DNA of 36,667 nucleotides from Syntrophobacterales bacterium (GTDB lineage: Bacteria > Desulfobacterota > Syntrophobacteria > Syntrophobacterales > Thermodesulforhabdaceae). The DNA is taken from assembly GCA_026992355.1 (NCBI GenBank), contig JALXAE010000288.1, forward strand, positions 1 to 36,667, read 5' to 3'. The notes beneath the pieces are model-generated. The model had not been told where the DNA came from, searched no databases, and saw nothing but the letters and a program-made list of their open reading frames with translations. Position numbers and translations under genes: made by a program. This document shows positions 21,025-29,926 of the stretch, piece by piece (within the stretch, counting starts at the first letter, position 1; each line of letters opens with the position of its first letter).

Positions 21025-21044
21025 AAAATTCCCCCCAGAAGAAA

Positions 21045-21308
21045 TTATTCGCCAAGGCTGCTACCGGAAAACTCTACCAACAGTCCTTTTGCTCTATTTC
21101 TGAAAGCCTTCTGAAGCGTTTTGTCCCACTTCAGGTTCTTCATACAGCCCGGACAAACATAGGCTCCTCTACCAGGCTGTTTATATTCATAATCTACAAT
21201 TACGAAGGCTTCATCATTCAAAGCCAAACGTATTAATTCGTGCTTTGCCATCTTCGATTTACAAACAATACATGTCCTTACTGGTATATGTCCCTTAGCC
21301 TTGCTCAC
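21045..21308 (-). CDS. YlxR family (DUF448) RNA-binding protein; GTG start overlapping the nusA end
   Basis: [30 protein letters not shown]...[11 protein letters not shown] at 21308 is a more plausible start than the ORF-track start at 21359, which lies inside nusA. Confidence 0.88.
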   Translation of the reverse strand: MSKAKGHIPVRTCIVCKSKMAKHELIRLALNDEAFVIVDYEYKQPGRGAYVCPGCMKNLKWDKTLQKAFRNRAKGLLVEFSGSSLGE

Positions 21309-22635
21309 CGTCTGATGTCTTATTGTCCTCTTCGTCGTTGTAATCGGTATCTTCTTCAATCACTTCCTCAACTTCTTCGGGTTCACCCTGCCCAGAAGGT
21401 TTATCCTCAAGTAACTTACGTGCCTGTTCCTTAAGGGACGCTATAGTAGAAAGGGAAAAACCTGTTATTTCTTCAAGCTCTTCGTTACTTGTTTCAACAA
21501 AAGCCTCCAGGCTCGTAATTCCTTCATCAAAAAGAAGGTCAGCAACCTCTTCAGTCATTCCTTCCAGATCTAGCATTTCCTGATAATCTGGATCTTTCAG
21601 TCTCTCGTATCTGCTTTCGCTAATGACATCAATGCGCCAATTTGTCAGTTTAGCTGCTAACCTTACATTTTGGCCCCGTTTTCCGATCGCCAAAGACAAT
21701 TGGTCATCTGGAACAACGACCTCCATCGTCTGGTTTGCCTGATCAATGATAACCCTGCTGATAGCGGCAGGAGCTAAGGCGTTAACAACGAACTTGGCAG
21801 GATCTAAATTCCATGGAACTATGTCAATCTTTTCTCCCCGTAATTCCTGAACAACCTTTTGCACCCTGCTACCTTTAACCCCTACACAAGCACCTACTGG
21901 ATCAACGTCCGGGTCCTTTGAAACAACCGCGATTTTGGCTCGAGATCCAGGTTCTCTTGCCGCACCTATTATACTTACCAGGCCCTCCTGAACCTCCGGA
22001 ACCTCCGTGTGAAAAAGCTGGATAAGAAAAGAAGGGCTGGTACGGCTCAGGATTATCTGAGGTCCCTTGCCGGAGCGTCTCACGTCTAATACATGGGCTC
22101 TTATGCGATCTCCTGGCCTGTATATATCCTGAGGAATCTGCTCATTGGCTGGCAGAAATGCTTCGGCTTTCCCAAGATTAACAATGATGCCTGTTCTGTC
22201 AACTCGTTGAACTATGCCACTTACGATATCTCCTTTGTGATGGATGAATTCTTCGTATATGGCTTCCCTTTCGGCGTCCCTCATTTTCTGGACTATTATC
22301 TGTTTCGCCGTCTGAGCAGCTATTCTACCGAGGTTTTCAGGGTCAAGAGGAACACCCAGTTCGTCTCCTATTTCAGTATCTGGATCGTATTCTCTGGCTT
22401 CCTCAAGAGAAATCTCCCTTTCAGGATCCTCCACCACCTCCACTACTTCATGGAATTTATATGCTTCTATTTGTCCCGTTTCTTCGTTGAAAGAAACCTC
22501 AACATCAACTTTAGTGCCGTATTTTTTCTTAACTGCCGTTTCAACAGCATCTACCAGAGCCTCTATGAGCACTCGCCTATCGATGCCTTTTTCTCTGCTA
22601 ACCTGATCTATCAACTGCAAAAGACCCGTTGCCAT
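21295..22635 (-). CDS. nusA: Transcription termination/antitermination factor NusA
   Basis: [46 protein letters not shown]; order rimP-nusA-ylxR-infB. Confidence 0.97.
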   Translation of the reverse strand: MATGLLQLIDQVSREKGIDRRVLIEALVDAVETAVKKKYGTKVDVEVSFNEETGQIEAYKFHEVVEVVEDPEREISLEEAREYDPDTEIGDELGVPLDPENLGRIAAQTAKQIIVQKMRDAEREAIYEEFIHHKGDIVSGIVQRVDRTGIIVNLGKAEAFLPANEQIPQDIYRPGDRIRAHVLDVRRSGKGPQIILSRTSPSFLIQLFHTEVPEVQEGLVSIIGAAREPGSRAKIAVVSKDPDVDPVGACVGVKGSRVQKVVQELRGEKIDIVPWNLDPAKFVVNALAPAAISRVIIDQANQTMEVVVPDDQLSLAIGKRGQNVRLAAKLTNWRIDVISESRYERLKDPDYQEMLDLEGMTEEVADLLFDEGITSLEAFVETSNEELEEITGFSLSTIASLKEQARKLLEDKPSGQGEPEEVEEVIEEDTDYNDEEDNKTSDGEQG

Positions 22636-22666
22636 GTTCCAATATCTCCTTAAGCTATCAAAAACT

Positions 22667-23197
22667 TTAGTTCCCTTTAAAAGGGAGCACCTTACCTCTT
22701 TGTTTCTTCGCTTTTTGTTTCATTTCATGGGTTTCGAAATAAAGTAGCTGTGCCTTATCGACTATAGCGATTGGGATACCGAAAACGACACCATCGCAAT
22801 TAACGGATATCATATCGTCAGAACTTTCAGTCAGTATCCCCTTAAAACTTTTTCTATTTTCAATAGGTTCAACCGTTTTGACTTTTACAACACTGCCAAT
22901 AAACCTGGCAAAGTGTTCAGGTTTCCTAAGAGGTCGATTCAGACCGGGAGAAGAAATCTCAAGGTTATAGGCATGTTCAATGGGATCCACCACATCCAGG
23001 AAGTCACTCACAACCCTGCTCACTCTACTGCAATCATCTAGAGTTACACCGTCTGGGTGATCAATGTACAATCTCAAAACGAATCCCTGGGGCTCTCTCC
23101 GGAACTCCATTTCAATTATATCCATGCCCTCCGATGAAACCACTGGGTCTAATATTTCCCATAATCTTTTAATAAACTCTCTATCCTGCGTATCCAT
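22667..23197 (-). CDS. rimP: Ribosome maturation factor RimP
   Basis: GMDIIEMEFRREPQGFVLRLYIDHPDGVTLDDCSRVSRVVSDFLDVVDPIEHAYNLEISSPGLNRPLRKPEHFARFIG. Confidence 0.95.
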   Translation of the reverse strand: MDTQDREFIKRLWEILDPVVSSEGMDIIEMEFRREPQGFVLRLYIDHPDGVTLDDCSRVSRVVSDFLDVVDPIEHAYNLEISSPGLNRPLRKPEHFARFIGSVVKVKTVEPIENRKSFKGILTESSDDMISVNCDGVVFGIPIAIVDKAQLLYFETHEMKQKAKKQRGKVLPFKGN

Positions 23198-23219
23198 CTC
23201 CCACTACCTAAATTGTATC

Positions 23220-23246
23220 AAAAAAAAAGTGGGCAAATTGCCCACT
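23220..23246 (-). terminator. Rho-independent terminator downstream of tRNA-Gly/small ORF and upstream of rimP
   Basis: Minus strand AAGTGGGCAATTTGCCCACTTTTTTTTT: perfect hairpin followed by a T9 run. Confidence 0.8.
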
Positions 23247-23265
23247 TCAACTAGCAGACCAAGTT

Positions 23266-23388
23266 TTAACAGGTACTCCGTTCGTTTACTTCTACATAAA
23301 CAACATCCTTCCCTGCAACCCGTCCACTAATTGAAGCAGGCACTTCACCGTTCCACCAACGGCTCCATGCCCCCTCAAAAAGGGACAT
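23266..23388 (-). CDS. Candidate 40-aa small protein between tRNA-Gly and terminator
   Basis: ATG at 23388: MSLFEGAWSRWWNGEVPASISGRVAGKDVVYVEVNERSTC*. Lies between tRNA-Gly and a strong terminator; no clear Shine-Dalgarno seen. Confidence 0.3.
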   Translation of the reverse strand: MSLFEGAWSRWWNGEVPASISGRVAGKDVVYVEVNERSTC

Positions 23389-23399
23389 TAACACTACTT

Positions 23400-23475
23400 T
23401 GGAGCGGGCAACGGGCCTCGAACCCGCGACCCCAAGCTTGGGAAGCTTGTGCTCTACCAACTGAGCTATGCCCGC
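23400..23475 (-). tRNA. tRNA-Gly (anticodon CCC)
   Basis: Minus strand GCGGGCATAGCTCAGTTGGTAGAGCACAAGCTTCCCAAGCTTGGGGTCGCGGGTTCGAGGCCCGTTGCCCGCTCCA: 7-bp acceptor, D, anticodon (CAAGC-TTCCCAA-GCTTG) and T arms all pair; U73 and encoded CCA. Confidence 0.95.
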
Positions 23476-23761
23476 TCTCACTCAAAGCTTATTATCTCTT
23501 AAAAAACCATAAGTCAAGTTTTTGCTTAGTAGATTTCAGAAGGCTACAGCGGGAAGAAGGTTTTGTTTTCCGACGGAGTAATCTCTGCCAAAGTGCTTGT
23601 ACAAGACTGCTATGGAGTTTGAACGGAAATGAGCTCAGACCATAGGCTGGCCCATCATATAGCCAGACAGTTATCTTCTACGAAGACCGCCTGAAATGAA
23701 ATTTACACATCCTTTAATCATCGTCTTTTCTAGCTTTTTTCTAAAAGCTAACATCCATATT

Positions 23762-24640
23762 CTACACCCACTCAAAACTCTGAATCACTATAATCCCTGC
23801 CTTGCTTGCTCTCTCAAGCACATCCGGCTTTGCAAAATGGGTAACCATAATGGGAATTACTTCCCCTCCAAACTCCTCTCTCACAATGCTTACCTTATCC
23901 CATACCTGCCTCAACTTTGACCTGTCATCCAGCTTTAAAACCGCCTCGCCCACAATATAGGCTTCTTTACCGTCTCTTTTCGCCTTGCCAAATACATTTA
24001 TCTCCTCATCCTGAATATATGTGCGAACAAGACGGTCTATTACCTCTATATTGTAGCGCGCCTTTAAAATGGCTGGAAGGTGTCTGTATGCCTCATTTTC
24101 GAGGGCATACCTGACACTTCTGGAGAGTCCCCCAAGCCTCTCATTGGTTATCTTAAGACCACGGGACAACTGAGCAATTTCCTGCTCAGTTTTTTTCTGA
24201 GCTTCTGCCAGCTCGTCTAGCCTTTGCTCGGTTTTCTTCTGAGCCTCCGCAAGCTCGCCTAGTTTCTGTTCAGTTTTCTTCAGGGCTTCCGCTAATTCGT
24301 TTACTCTCTGTTCGGTCTTTTTCTGGGCTTCTATCAGTTCGCTTAGCCTTTGTTCAGTCTTACTCTGAGCCTCTGATAGCTCGTTCAGTCTCTGCTCCGT
24401 TTTTTTCTGAGCTTCCGCCAGTTCGTTTACTCTCTGCTCGGTCTTTTTCTGGGCCTCTGACAGCTCCTTTACATTACCTGCCAGTTCTTTTACTGTGGCA
24501 CTTAGTTCTTTGAATTCCTCTTTGGTAACCATATTGCTTAGCTCAGTGTACATCTGACCCATGAGCTTTGCTATCTTTTTAGCCGCAGGTGGATCAAGGG
24601 TTTGGCTTAATTCTTCAAAAAAGGATAAAGTGTCTATCAT
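23762..24640 (-). CDS. Coiled-coil repeat protein with C-terminal PD-(D/E)XK nuclease-like domain (DUF3782-like)
   Basis: Seven LxEAQKKTEQRxxE repeats, then YNIEVIDRLVRTYIQDEEINVFGKAKRDGKEAYIVGEAVLKL...VSIVREEFGGEVIPIMVTHFAKPDVLERASKAGIIVIQSFEWV. Confidence 0.7.
   Translation of the reverse strand: MIDTLSFFEELSQTLDPPAAKKIAKLMGQMYTELSNMVTKEEFKELSATVKELAGNVKELSEAQKKTEQRVNELAEAQKKTEQRLNELSEAQSKTEQRLSELIEAQKKTEQRVNELAEALKKTEQKLGELAEAQKKTEQRLDELAEAQKKTEQEIAQLSRGLKITNERLGGLSRSVRYALENEAYRHLPAILKARYNIEVIDRLVRTYIQDEEINVFGKAKRDGKEAYIVGEAVLKLDDRSKLRQVWDKVSIVREEFGGEVIPIMVTHFAKPDVLERASKAGIIVIQSFEWV
24170..24463 (-). repeat. In-frame tandem repeat, 42-bp unit x ~7 (14-aa LAEAQKKTEQRLNE)
   Basis: Visible periodicity in DNA (gcttctgccagctcg...cgctcggttttcttctgag) and in protein: LSEAQKKTEQRVNE, LAEAQKKTEQRLNE, LSEAQSKTEQRLSE, LIEAQKKTEQRVNE, LAEALKKTEQKLGE, LAEAQKKTEQRLDE, LAEAQKKTEQEIAQ. 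Confidence 0.92.
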
Positions 24641-24897
24641 GCGTGCCCTCCTAATACAGTATTCACCTGAATCTGTGAAATTTGCAGTTATATTCGCTTA
24701 TTTCGGTATTCCAGGCTCGAAAATCTGGAGTTTTTTATTCTTTCAGCTCTCAATTCTGCGATAAGCAGTCTTACAAAGGTTAAGGACATAGAGTTAAAGG
24801 AAGCAAAAGGCACGGGGCTAAAGGCAAGAGAAAAAATAATTACCATTAGCCCTTAGCCTTTGGCCTTACGCCTAATCCAAATGTATTAGAAATCTCG

Positions 24898-25935
24898 CTA
24901 ACTCGCGTACAAGCCCTTGATGTTACGGTGCAGCTCCTTTGTCTTTTCCATTCGCACCCTATCTCTGTCTCTGGCAATTTCATCGAGTTCCTTTTGCAAT
25001 GATAGCAGTTCGGGATGGTCGTGGGATAATCCCTGTGCATGAGCATCAATCAGAGATCTATAAATATGAATCATTCTTGCAATTAAAGATACAGGATATT
25101 CTCGCCCCTGAACCTTTAAAGTGGCAAGACCCAGATCCATATATTCCCACAGTTCCTTACCGTTTATTGCAAAGGCAACATTAGGATGTTTGCGTATTCT
25201 TTCATTTATTGAATTTATTTCTTCGTCGGAACGCCCTCTTTGTTTGAGTACCTTTCTTCTCTGCTCATCGGTCAACAAACACAATCTGAAACAGCTACCG
25301 CTTCTGTCCGGCCATCCTTCATACTCTACAATCTCATTTCCATCTTCATCATAATAAATTCTCTTGATATACGAATCGCTTATCAGTTCGTGGAAGGCAC
25401 AGTTGCCGACTCCACCAACACATCGATTTCCATGTATAAGAACTTCAGTAGCAACACCAACTTCATCAGCCATCTGCTTAAAGCGTCTGAGTTTCTCAAC
25501 AGTATTTATTTCAGTGCTCGCAACAATTTGCGATGCTCCATAATTTTTATATTCTTCGATCTGCTTCTTTGTCTGGATGTTGCACCCCACGCTGGCATGA
25601 ATAACTAATTCGGGGAAGTTCTTTTTCACCATCATCATTACAGCAGGGGTTTTAACAATCACCCCTTCCGCTCCCCAAGAAGCATATTTAGCAATTTTTT
25701 TCAGAAGAACCATGTACTTTTCTTCCGGGATTTCAGCATTTATGGCTATGCGAACTTTTTTGTTTCCCAAGGACCTTCCAATTTCTATTGCTTCTTTTAT
25801 CTGAGAATCTTCCATTTCCCATGCACACTTCCGGCGACTGAACCCTTTAGAACCAACATAGACAGCATCAGCCCCACTCTTAAATACCGCTTCCACCATA
25901 TCGAGGTTTCCACCAGGTGCAAGAAGTTCGTTCAT
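24898..25935 (-). CDS. Peptidase U32 family protein (probable Fe-S, UbiU/TrhP-like superfamily)
   Basis: [35 protein letters not shown]; Cys motifs RCVGGVGNC and GSCFRLC. Confidence 0.85.
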   Translation of the reverse strand: MNELLAPGGNLDMVEAVFKSGADAVYVGSKGFSRRKCAWEMEDSQIKEAIEIGRSLGNKKVRIAINAEIPEEKYMVLLKKIAKYASWGAEGVIVKTPAVMMMVKKNFPELVIHASVGCNIQTKKQIEEYKNYGASQIVASTEINTVEKLRRFKQMADEVGVATEVLIHGNRCVGGVGNCAFHELISDSYIKRIYYDEDGNEIVEYEGWPDRSGSCFRLCLLTDEQRRKVLKQRGRSDEEINSINERIRKHPNVAFAINGKELWEYMDLGLATLKVQGREYPVSLIARMIHIYRSLIDAHAQGLSHDHPELLSLQKELDEIARDRDRVRMEKTKELHRNIKGLYAS

Positions 25936-25993
25936 GTTGACACCTCCCTACAACAAACTTTCCAAAGAAAATCTAAAAAGCTGATATATAATA

Positions 25994-26023
25994 CATATAA
26001 TTTGTACCCTTTTTATTGTCCAA
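25994..26023 (-). promoter_or_regulatory. Candidate sigma70-type promoter for the U32 gene
   Basis: Minus strand TTGGAC-N18-TATATG upstream of the U32 start at 25935. Confidence 0.3.
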
Positions 26024-26041
26024 ATCCAAAATAATCTTAAA

Positions 26042-26869
26042 CTAAAATGAGTTTACTCTGCCTCTCAAGGCCACTCTAATCGGCCGCCAAGGAAAAAATC
26101 TACCGGGACAATCCGTTTTGGCACCGGGAACATCTCTGTGACCAACAACATGGCTGGGAGGTATATCGTAGTATTCTGTAAGAACCTTTAACAGGAGAAT
26201 GAGAGAATGTATTTGAGCTTCTGTTGGCCGCTCTTCGTCAAAATTTCCTACCAGAGCAATCCCTATCGCCTTATGATTCATTCCACCGGCTTTACAATGC
26301 GCACCATCTAATTGTTTAATCCATCGAGGCGAAATTTCTATTTGGCCATCTCCTTTTCCAAGAGTGCCGTTATCTATCAAAAAATGATACCCTAAACCAT
26401 ATATAAATCCTCTATTCAGATGACAGTCGTTAATAACCCTCGCTTTTCCAATTTCCGTTGCAGTATGATGCAATACAATATAACGCCATTTGGAATTAGG
26501 ATAAAGAGGGATGACATTCCGGAAATACCTTGCCTTCGGTATAATCAGCTTCTGACCCACAAATATTTTATAATCCTTCAAACCGTTAGCTCTTCGAATA
26601 GATTCAACAGAAACCCCATACATCTTGGAAATACGCCACAGGGTTTCCAGAGGGGCCACTTCATGGACAACATTCTTAGGTTTCGAAGGAACCCATAGTG
26701 TCTTTTGTACTACCTTCGTGTTCGGCCTAGAACCAGATGGCGGTGGTGGGGCATAATCCCTTTCCAGATATCCGGAATACCTGGGCACATACATACTGCT
26801 AGAGGAATAACAACCAGGCAACAAGGTAAAAATAAGGGCCACTAAAAAAAAGTTACATATATACTTCAT
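26042..26869 (-). CDS. LysM-domain lipoprotein with N-acetylmuramoyl-L-alanine amidase (Amidase_2/PGRP) domain
   Basis: [24 protein letters not shown] lipobox; [41 protein letters not shown] Lys[10 protein letters not shown] ... [16 protein letters not shown]. Confidence 0.9.
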   Translation of the reverse strand: MKYICNFFLVALIFTLLPGCYSSSSMYVPRYSGYLERDYAPPPPSGSRPNTKVVQKTLWVPSKPKNVVHEVAPLETLWRISKMYGVSVESIRRANGLKDYKIFVGQKLIIPKARYFRNVIPLYPNSKWRYIVLHHTATEIGKARVINDCHLNRGFIYGLGYHFLIDNGTLGKGDGQIEISPRWIKQLDGAHCKAGGMNHKAIGIALVGNFDEERPTEAQIHSLILLLKVLTEYYDIPPSHVVGHRDVPGAKTDCPGRFFPWRPIRVALRGRVNSF

Positions 26870-27834
26870 ATTCCCAAATGACACCACTCCGCCCTCAAAC
26901 AATACTCAAAATAATCAATTGTTTTTTTGAGACCCTCTCTTAACTGTACCTTAGGTTCCCATTCAAGTACTTTTTTCGCCAGGGTGATGTCGGGACAGCG
27001 TTGTTTGGGATCGTCAGTAGGCAAAGGCAAGAATTTGATTTCTGATTTCGATCCCGTAAGTTCTAAAATCAATTCGGCAAGCTCCAGGATACTGACTTCT
27101 TCAGGATTTCCCAGATTAACAGGCCCTGTAAAACTATCAGGCGTTTTCATCAATCTGTACAAGCCGTCTATCAGATCATCCACATAACAAAAAGAGCGGG
27201 TCTGAGAGCCATCACCATATATGGTCAAAGGCTCTCCTCGCAAAGCCTGAAGAATGAAATTAGAGACAACTCTTCCATCATTGGGATGCATCCTGGGGCC
27301 ATAAGTATTGAATATTCTTGCTACTTTTATCTTAACGCCGTGCTGCCTATGATAATCGAAAAACAGGGTTTCAGCACACCTTTTGCCTTCGTCATAGCAA
27401 GCCCTGGGGCCCAGAGGATTTACATTTCCCCTGTACGATTCCGGCTGAGGATGAACCTCAGGGTCTCCATAAACCTCAGAAGTTGACGCCTGCAAGATCT
27501 TCGCCTTCGTTCTCTTGGCTAGACCCAGCATATTTATCGACCCATGTACATTGACCTTAGTAGTTTGTACCGGATCGTTTTGATAATGTATTGGAGATGC
27601 AGGACATGCAAGATTGTAAATCTCATCCACCTCCACGTAAAGGGGAAAGGTTATATCATGTCGTATAAGTTCAAAATAAGGATCTTTCAGAAGATGCTCT
27701 ATATTTACCTTGGAGCCGGTATAGAAATTATCAACACAAATAACATCGTAGTGTTCCTTCAGTAGCTTTTCACATAAATGAGACCCAAGAAAACCTGCTC
27801 CACCTGTAACCAGCACCTTAGGCTTCCAGCTCAT
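26866..27834 (-). CDS. NAD-dependent UDP-glucuronate decarboxylase (SDR family)
   Basis: [79 protein letters not shown]. Confidence 0.93.
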   Translation of the reverse strand: MSWKPKVLVTGGAGFLGSHLCEKLLKEHYDVICVDNFYTGSKVNIEHLLKDPYFELIRHDITFPLYVEVDEIYNLACPASPIHYQNDPVQTTKVNVHGSINMLGLAKRTKAKILQASTSEVYGDPEVHPQPESYRGNVNPLGPRACYDEGKRCAETLFFDYHRQHGVKIKVARIFNTYGPRMHPNDGRVVSNFILQALRGEPLTIYGDGSQTRSFCYVDDLIDGLYRLMKTPDSFTGPVNLGNPEEVSILELAELILELTGSKSEIKFLPLPTDDPKQRCPDITLAKKVLEWEPKVQLREGLKKTIDYFEYCLRAEWCHLGI

Positions 27835-27968
27835 CCAAAACCTCCTTAGTTTAAAAATAGTAACGAAAAAGGGTTATTTTCAATATTGTTCTTTCTTAAA
27901 GTTCGAATTATTTTAATCCTAATTCAATAATTAAAAGCATCGAAATACAACCATGTTTGGAGAAATCT

Positions 27969-28460
27969 ATGGTACAGGCTTTTATTACCATGTGCATTCT
28001 TACAGCCATTGCAGCAGGATTTGCATATAAAAAAGACCCATCCATATTAATAGATGCGGGAAAATCTGGAACCCTTATGTCCTTAAAGATCATACCCATA
28101 ATATTAGTAGCGCTCTTTTTAGCCAATCTTGTTGGACATATCTTACCAAAGGAAAACATTGCCCGGTACGTTGGAAAAGAAAGCGGATGGAATGGGCTTC
28201 TCATTGGAGCGTTCCTGGGCATAGTCACCCCTGGAGGACCTTTTGTTCAGTTCCCGATCGTGGTATCTCTTTTAAAAGCGGGCGCCGATATTGGACCAGT
28301 GGTAGCGTATTTATCTGCCTGGTCACTGCTTGGACTTAACCGTGTACTTGCAGTGGAACTGCCGATTTTAGGAGTAAAAGTTACAGGTGTTCGCTTTGTA
28401 TCCAGCCTATTATTCCCACCGATAATCGGTTTTATAGCCCGCCTGCTTTGGAAAACATAA
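27969..28460 (+). CDS. Half-size integral membrane permease (DUF318/ArsP-like C-terminal half)
   Basis: ALFLANLVGHILPKENIARYVGKESGWNGLLIGAFLGIVTPGGPFVQFPIVVSLLKAGADIGPVVAYLSAWSLLGLNRVLAVELPILG. GGAGAAA RBS before ATG 27969 (TTG 27957 is the alternative). Confidence 0.75.
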   Translation: MVQAFITMCILTAIAAGFAYKKDPSILIDAGKSGTLMSLKIIPIILVALFLANLVGHILPKENIARYVGKESGWNGLLIGAFLGIVTPGGPFVQFPIVVSLLKAGADIGPVVAYLSAWSLLGLNRVLAVELPILGVKVTGVRFVSSLLFPPIIGFIARLLWKT

Positions 28461-29926
28461 ACTAGATCATCAACAAAATCTTCAATTAATCGCTTTGCTT
28501 TCCACCTGTTTTTTACTCCATTGCAAATTACGGTAACAATTAAAGGGAAAGCATTATTGTGAATAAATACATATCCCGAAAAGCCTACCGCGTTCGACAG
28601 GGTGCCGGTCTTGCCCCTTACAGTAAAACGATTTCTTTTCCACATTCGTTTAAGGGTTCCATCCCTGCCATTTCTTGCGAGAGAGCCGATAAACAGAGGA
28701 CCTTTCACGGGTTTCTTGAAAATTCTATAAAGAACTCGTCCAAAGGCAGCAGGAGAGGCAGCGTTTGTTCTGCTAAGTCCCGATCCTGATGTAATAAACA
28801 ATTCCCTAGCAGGTATTCCAACGGATCGAAGAAATCTATTTATAACGACAGTACCTTTATGTGAGCTTCCGGGTTCTCCAGAAATTACCGCGCCAATGTC
28901 TCGAGTTAAAACTTCGGCCATGAAATTATTACTATATGTATTCAATCCTCTTAATAAATCAGGAAGGCTTCTAGGATGACAGTAAAATATCGTTGAAGAA
29001 TATTTGTTTGGAAACTTTCGGTATCCTGTTACAACCCCCTTTTCTCTAAAAGCTTCGCTAATAACCCTTTTTAGTAAATACTCCGGATAGGGATAATTTA
29101 TTCTTGTGGCTAGTCCTAAATAACGTCTTCTCCAGATCTTGCCTTTGACAACAAGACGGTAACGCCCCTTAACCCTTTTCAAAGCAGCACTCACCCAATT
29201 ATTTTTTTTTCTAGAAACGGTTATGACTTTGTTAATAACCGGTATCTTCAACTCATCTGGACTGACCACTATTCTGGCTTTGTTGCCACACCGTTTGCCT
29301 GGATATACATGAATGTATAACGAATTAAAGTTTACCGATACAGGTGATACTAGCGGATTATAAGGACGATTACACTTCTTGTCTATACATACCCTTTCAA
29401 CTGATGGCTTAAAATAGCTGTTATCTATGATTACAGATCCTGCAATTTTCTTCAAGCGATAAAAGTCAACAAACCTACGAACACATAAACTATAATCAGA
29501 AGTAAAAAATAATGGATTACCCCTGGAAAAAATTCTTATAGGCCCGTTAATTTTTCCATTTTTTGGAAAAGGTCCCTTTATTCCCGTCTCAAAAATGTAG
29601 TCAACCCCCAACAACTCAAGGGCCGTAAATGAGGTGAAAACCTTTGCCAGCGATGCGGTAACCAGAGGAGTATGGGAATTGTGTCCAAGGAGAACTCGTC
29701 CATTTGATGCAGATCTGACTTCAAATCCATATTTTTTACAAACTCTGGAAAATTCCAGAGAATATTTGTCACGCAGTCTTGCCAGAGTTAAATCTTCACG
29801 AGATTTATACTTGTCGCGAGTGAAATTCAGCTTTTTTGAATTAGCGGAATCCGGAATTAAGATCAGGCAGGTAACTATGGCAAAAATGAGTATGTAGGAT
29901 TCAACCAGCAGTCGGACACTGTCCAT
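28247..29926 (-). CDS. dacB: D-alanyl-D-alanine carboxypeptidase/endopeptidase (PBP4/DacB family, serine S13)
   Basis: SLAKVFTSFTALELLG (SxxK), YSNNFMAEVLTRDIG (SxN), RGKTGTLSNAVGFSGYV (KTG). N-terminal hydrophobic segment MDSVRLLVESYILIFAIVTCLILIPDSANS. Last ~67 aa are antisense to the permease at 27969-28460. Confidence 0.85.
   Translation of the reverse strand: MDSVRLLVESYILIFAIVTCLILIPDSANSKKLNFTRDKYKSREDLTLARLRDKYSLEFSRVCKKYGFEVRSASNGRVLLGHNSHTPLVTASLAKVFTSFTALELLGVDYIFETGIKGPFPKNGKINGPIRIFSRGNPLFFTSDYSLCVRRFVDFYRLKKIAGSVIIDNSYFKPSVERVCIDKKCNRPYNPLVSPVSVNFNSLYIHVYPGKRCGNKARIVVSPDELKIPVINKVITVSRKKNNWVSAALKRVKGRYRLVVKGKIWRRRYLGLATRINYPYPEYLLKRVISEAFREKGVVTGYRKFPNKYSSTIFYCHPRSLPDLLRGLNTYSNNFMAEVLTRDIGAVISGEPGSSHKGTVVINRFLRSVGIPARELFITSGSGLSRTNAASPAAFGRVLYRIFKKPVKGPLFIGSLARNGRDGTLKRMWKRNRFTVRGKTGTLSNAVGFSGYVFIHNNAFPLIVTVICNGVKNRWKAKRLIEDFVDDLVYVFQSRRAIKPIIGGNNRLDTKRTPVTFTPKIGSSTASTRLSPSSDQADKYATTGPISAPAFKRDTTIGN

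Noticed and set aside
22093-22653. 186-aa plus-strand ORF antisense to nusA
   Set aside because: Shadow ORF of a strongly conserved gene; no recognisable domain.
23266-23481. 71-aa ORF MRAGIAQLVEHKLPKLGVAGSRPVARS...
   Set aside because: The N-terminal part is a conceptual translation of tRNA-Gly, a well-known artefact; only the part after ATG 23388 was kept as a low-confidence candidate.
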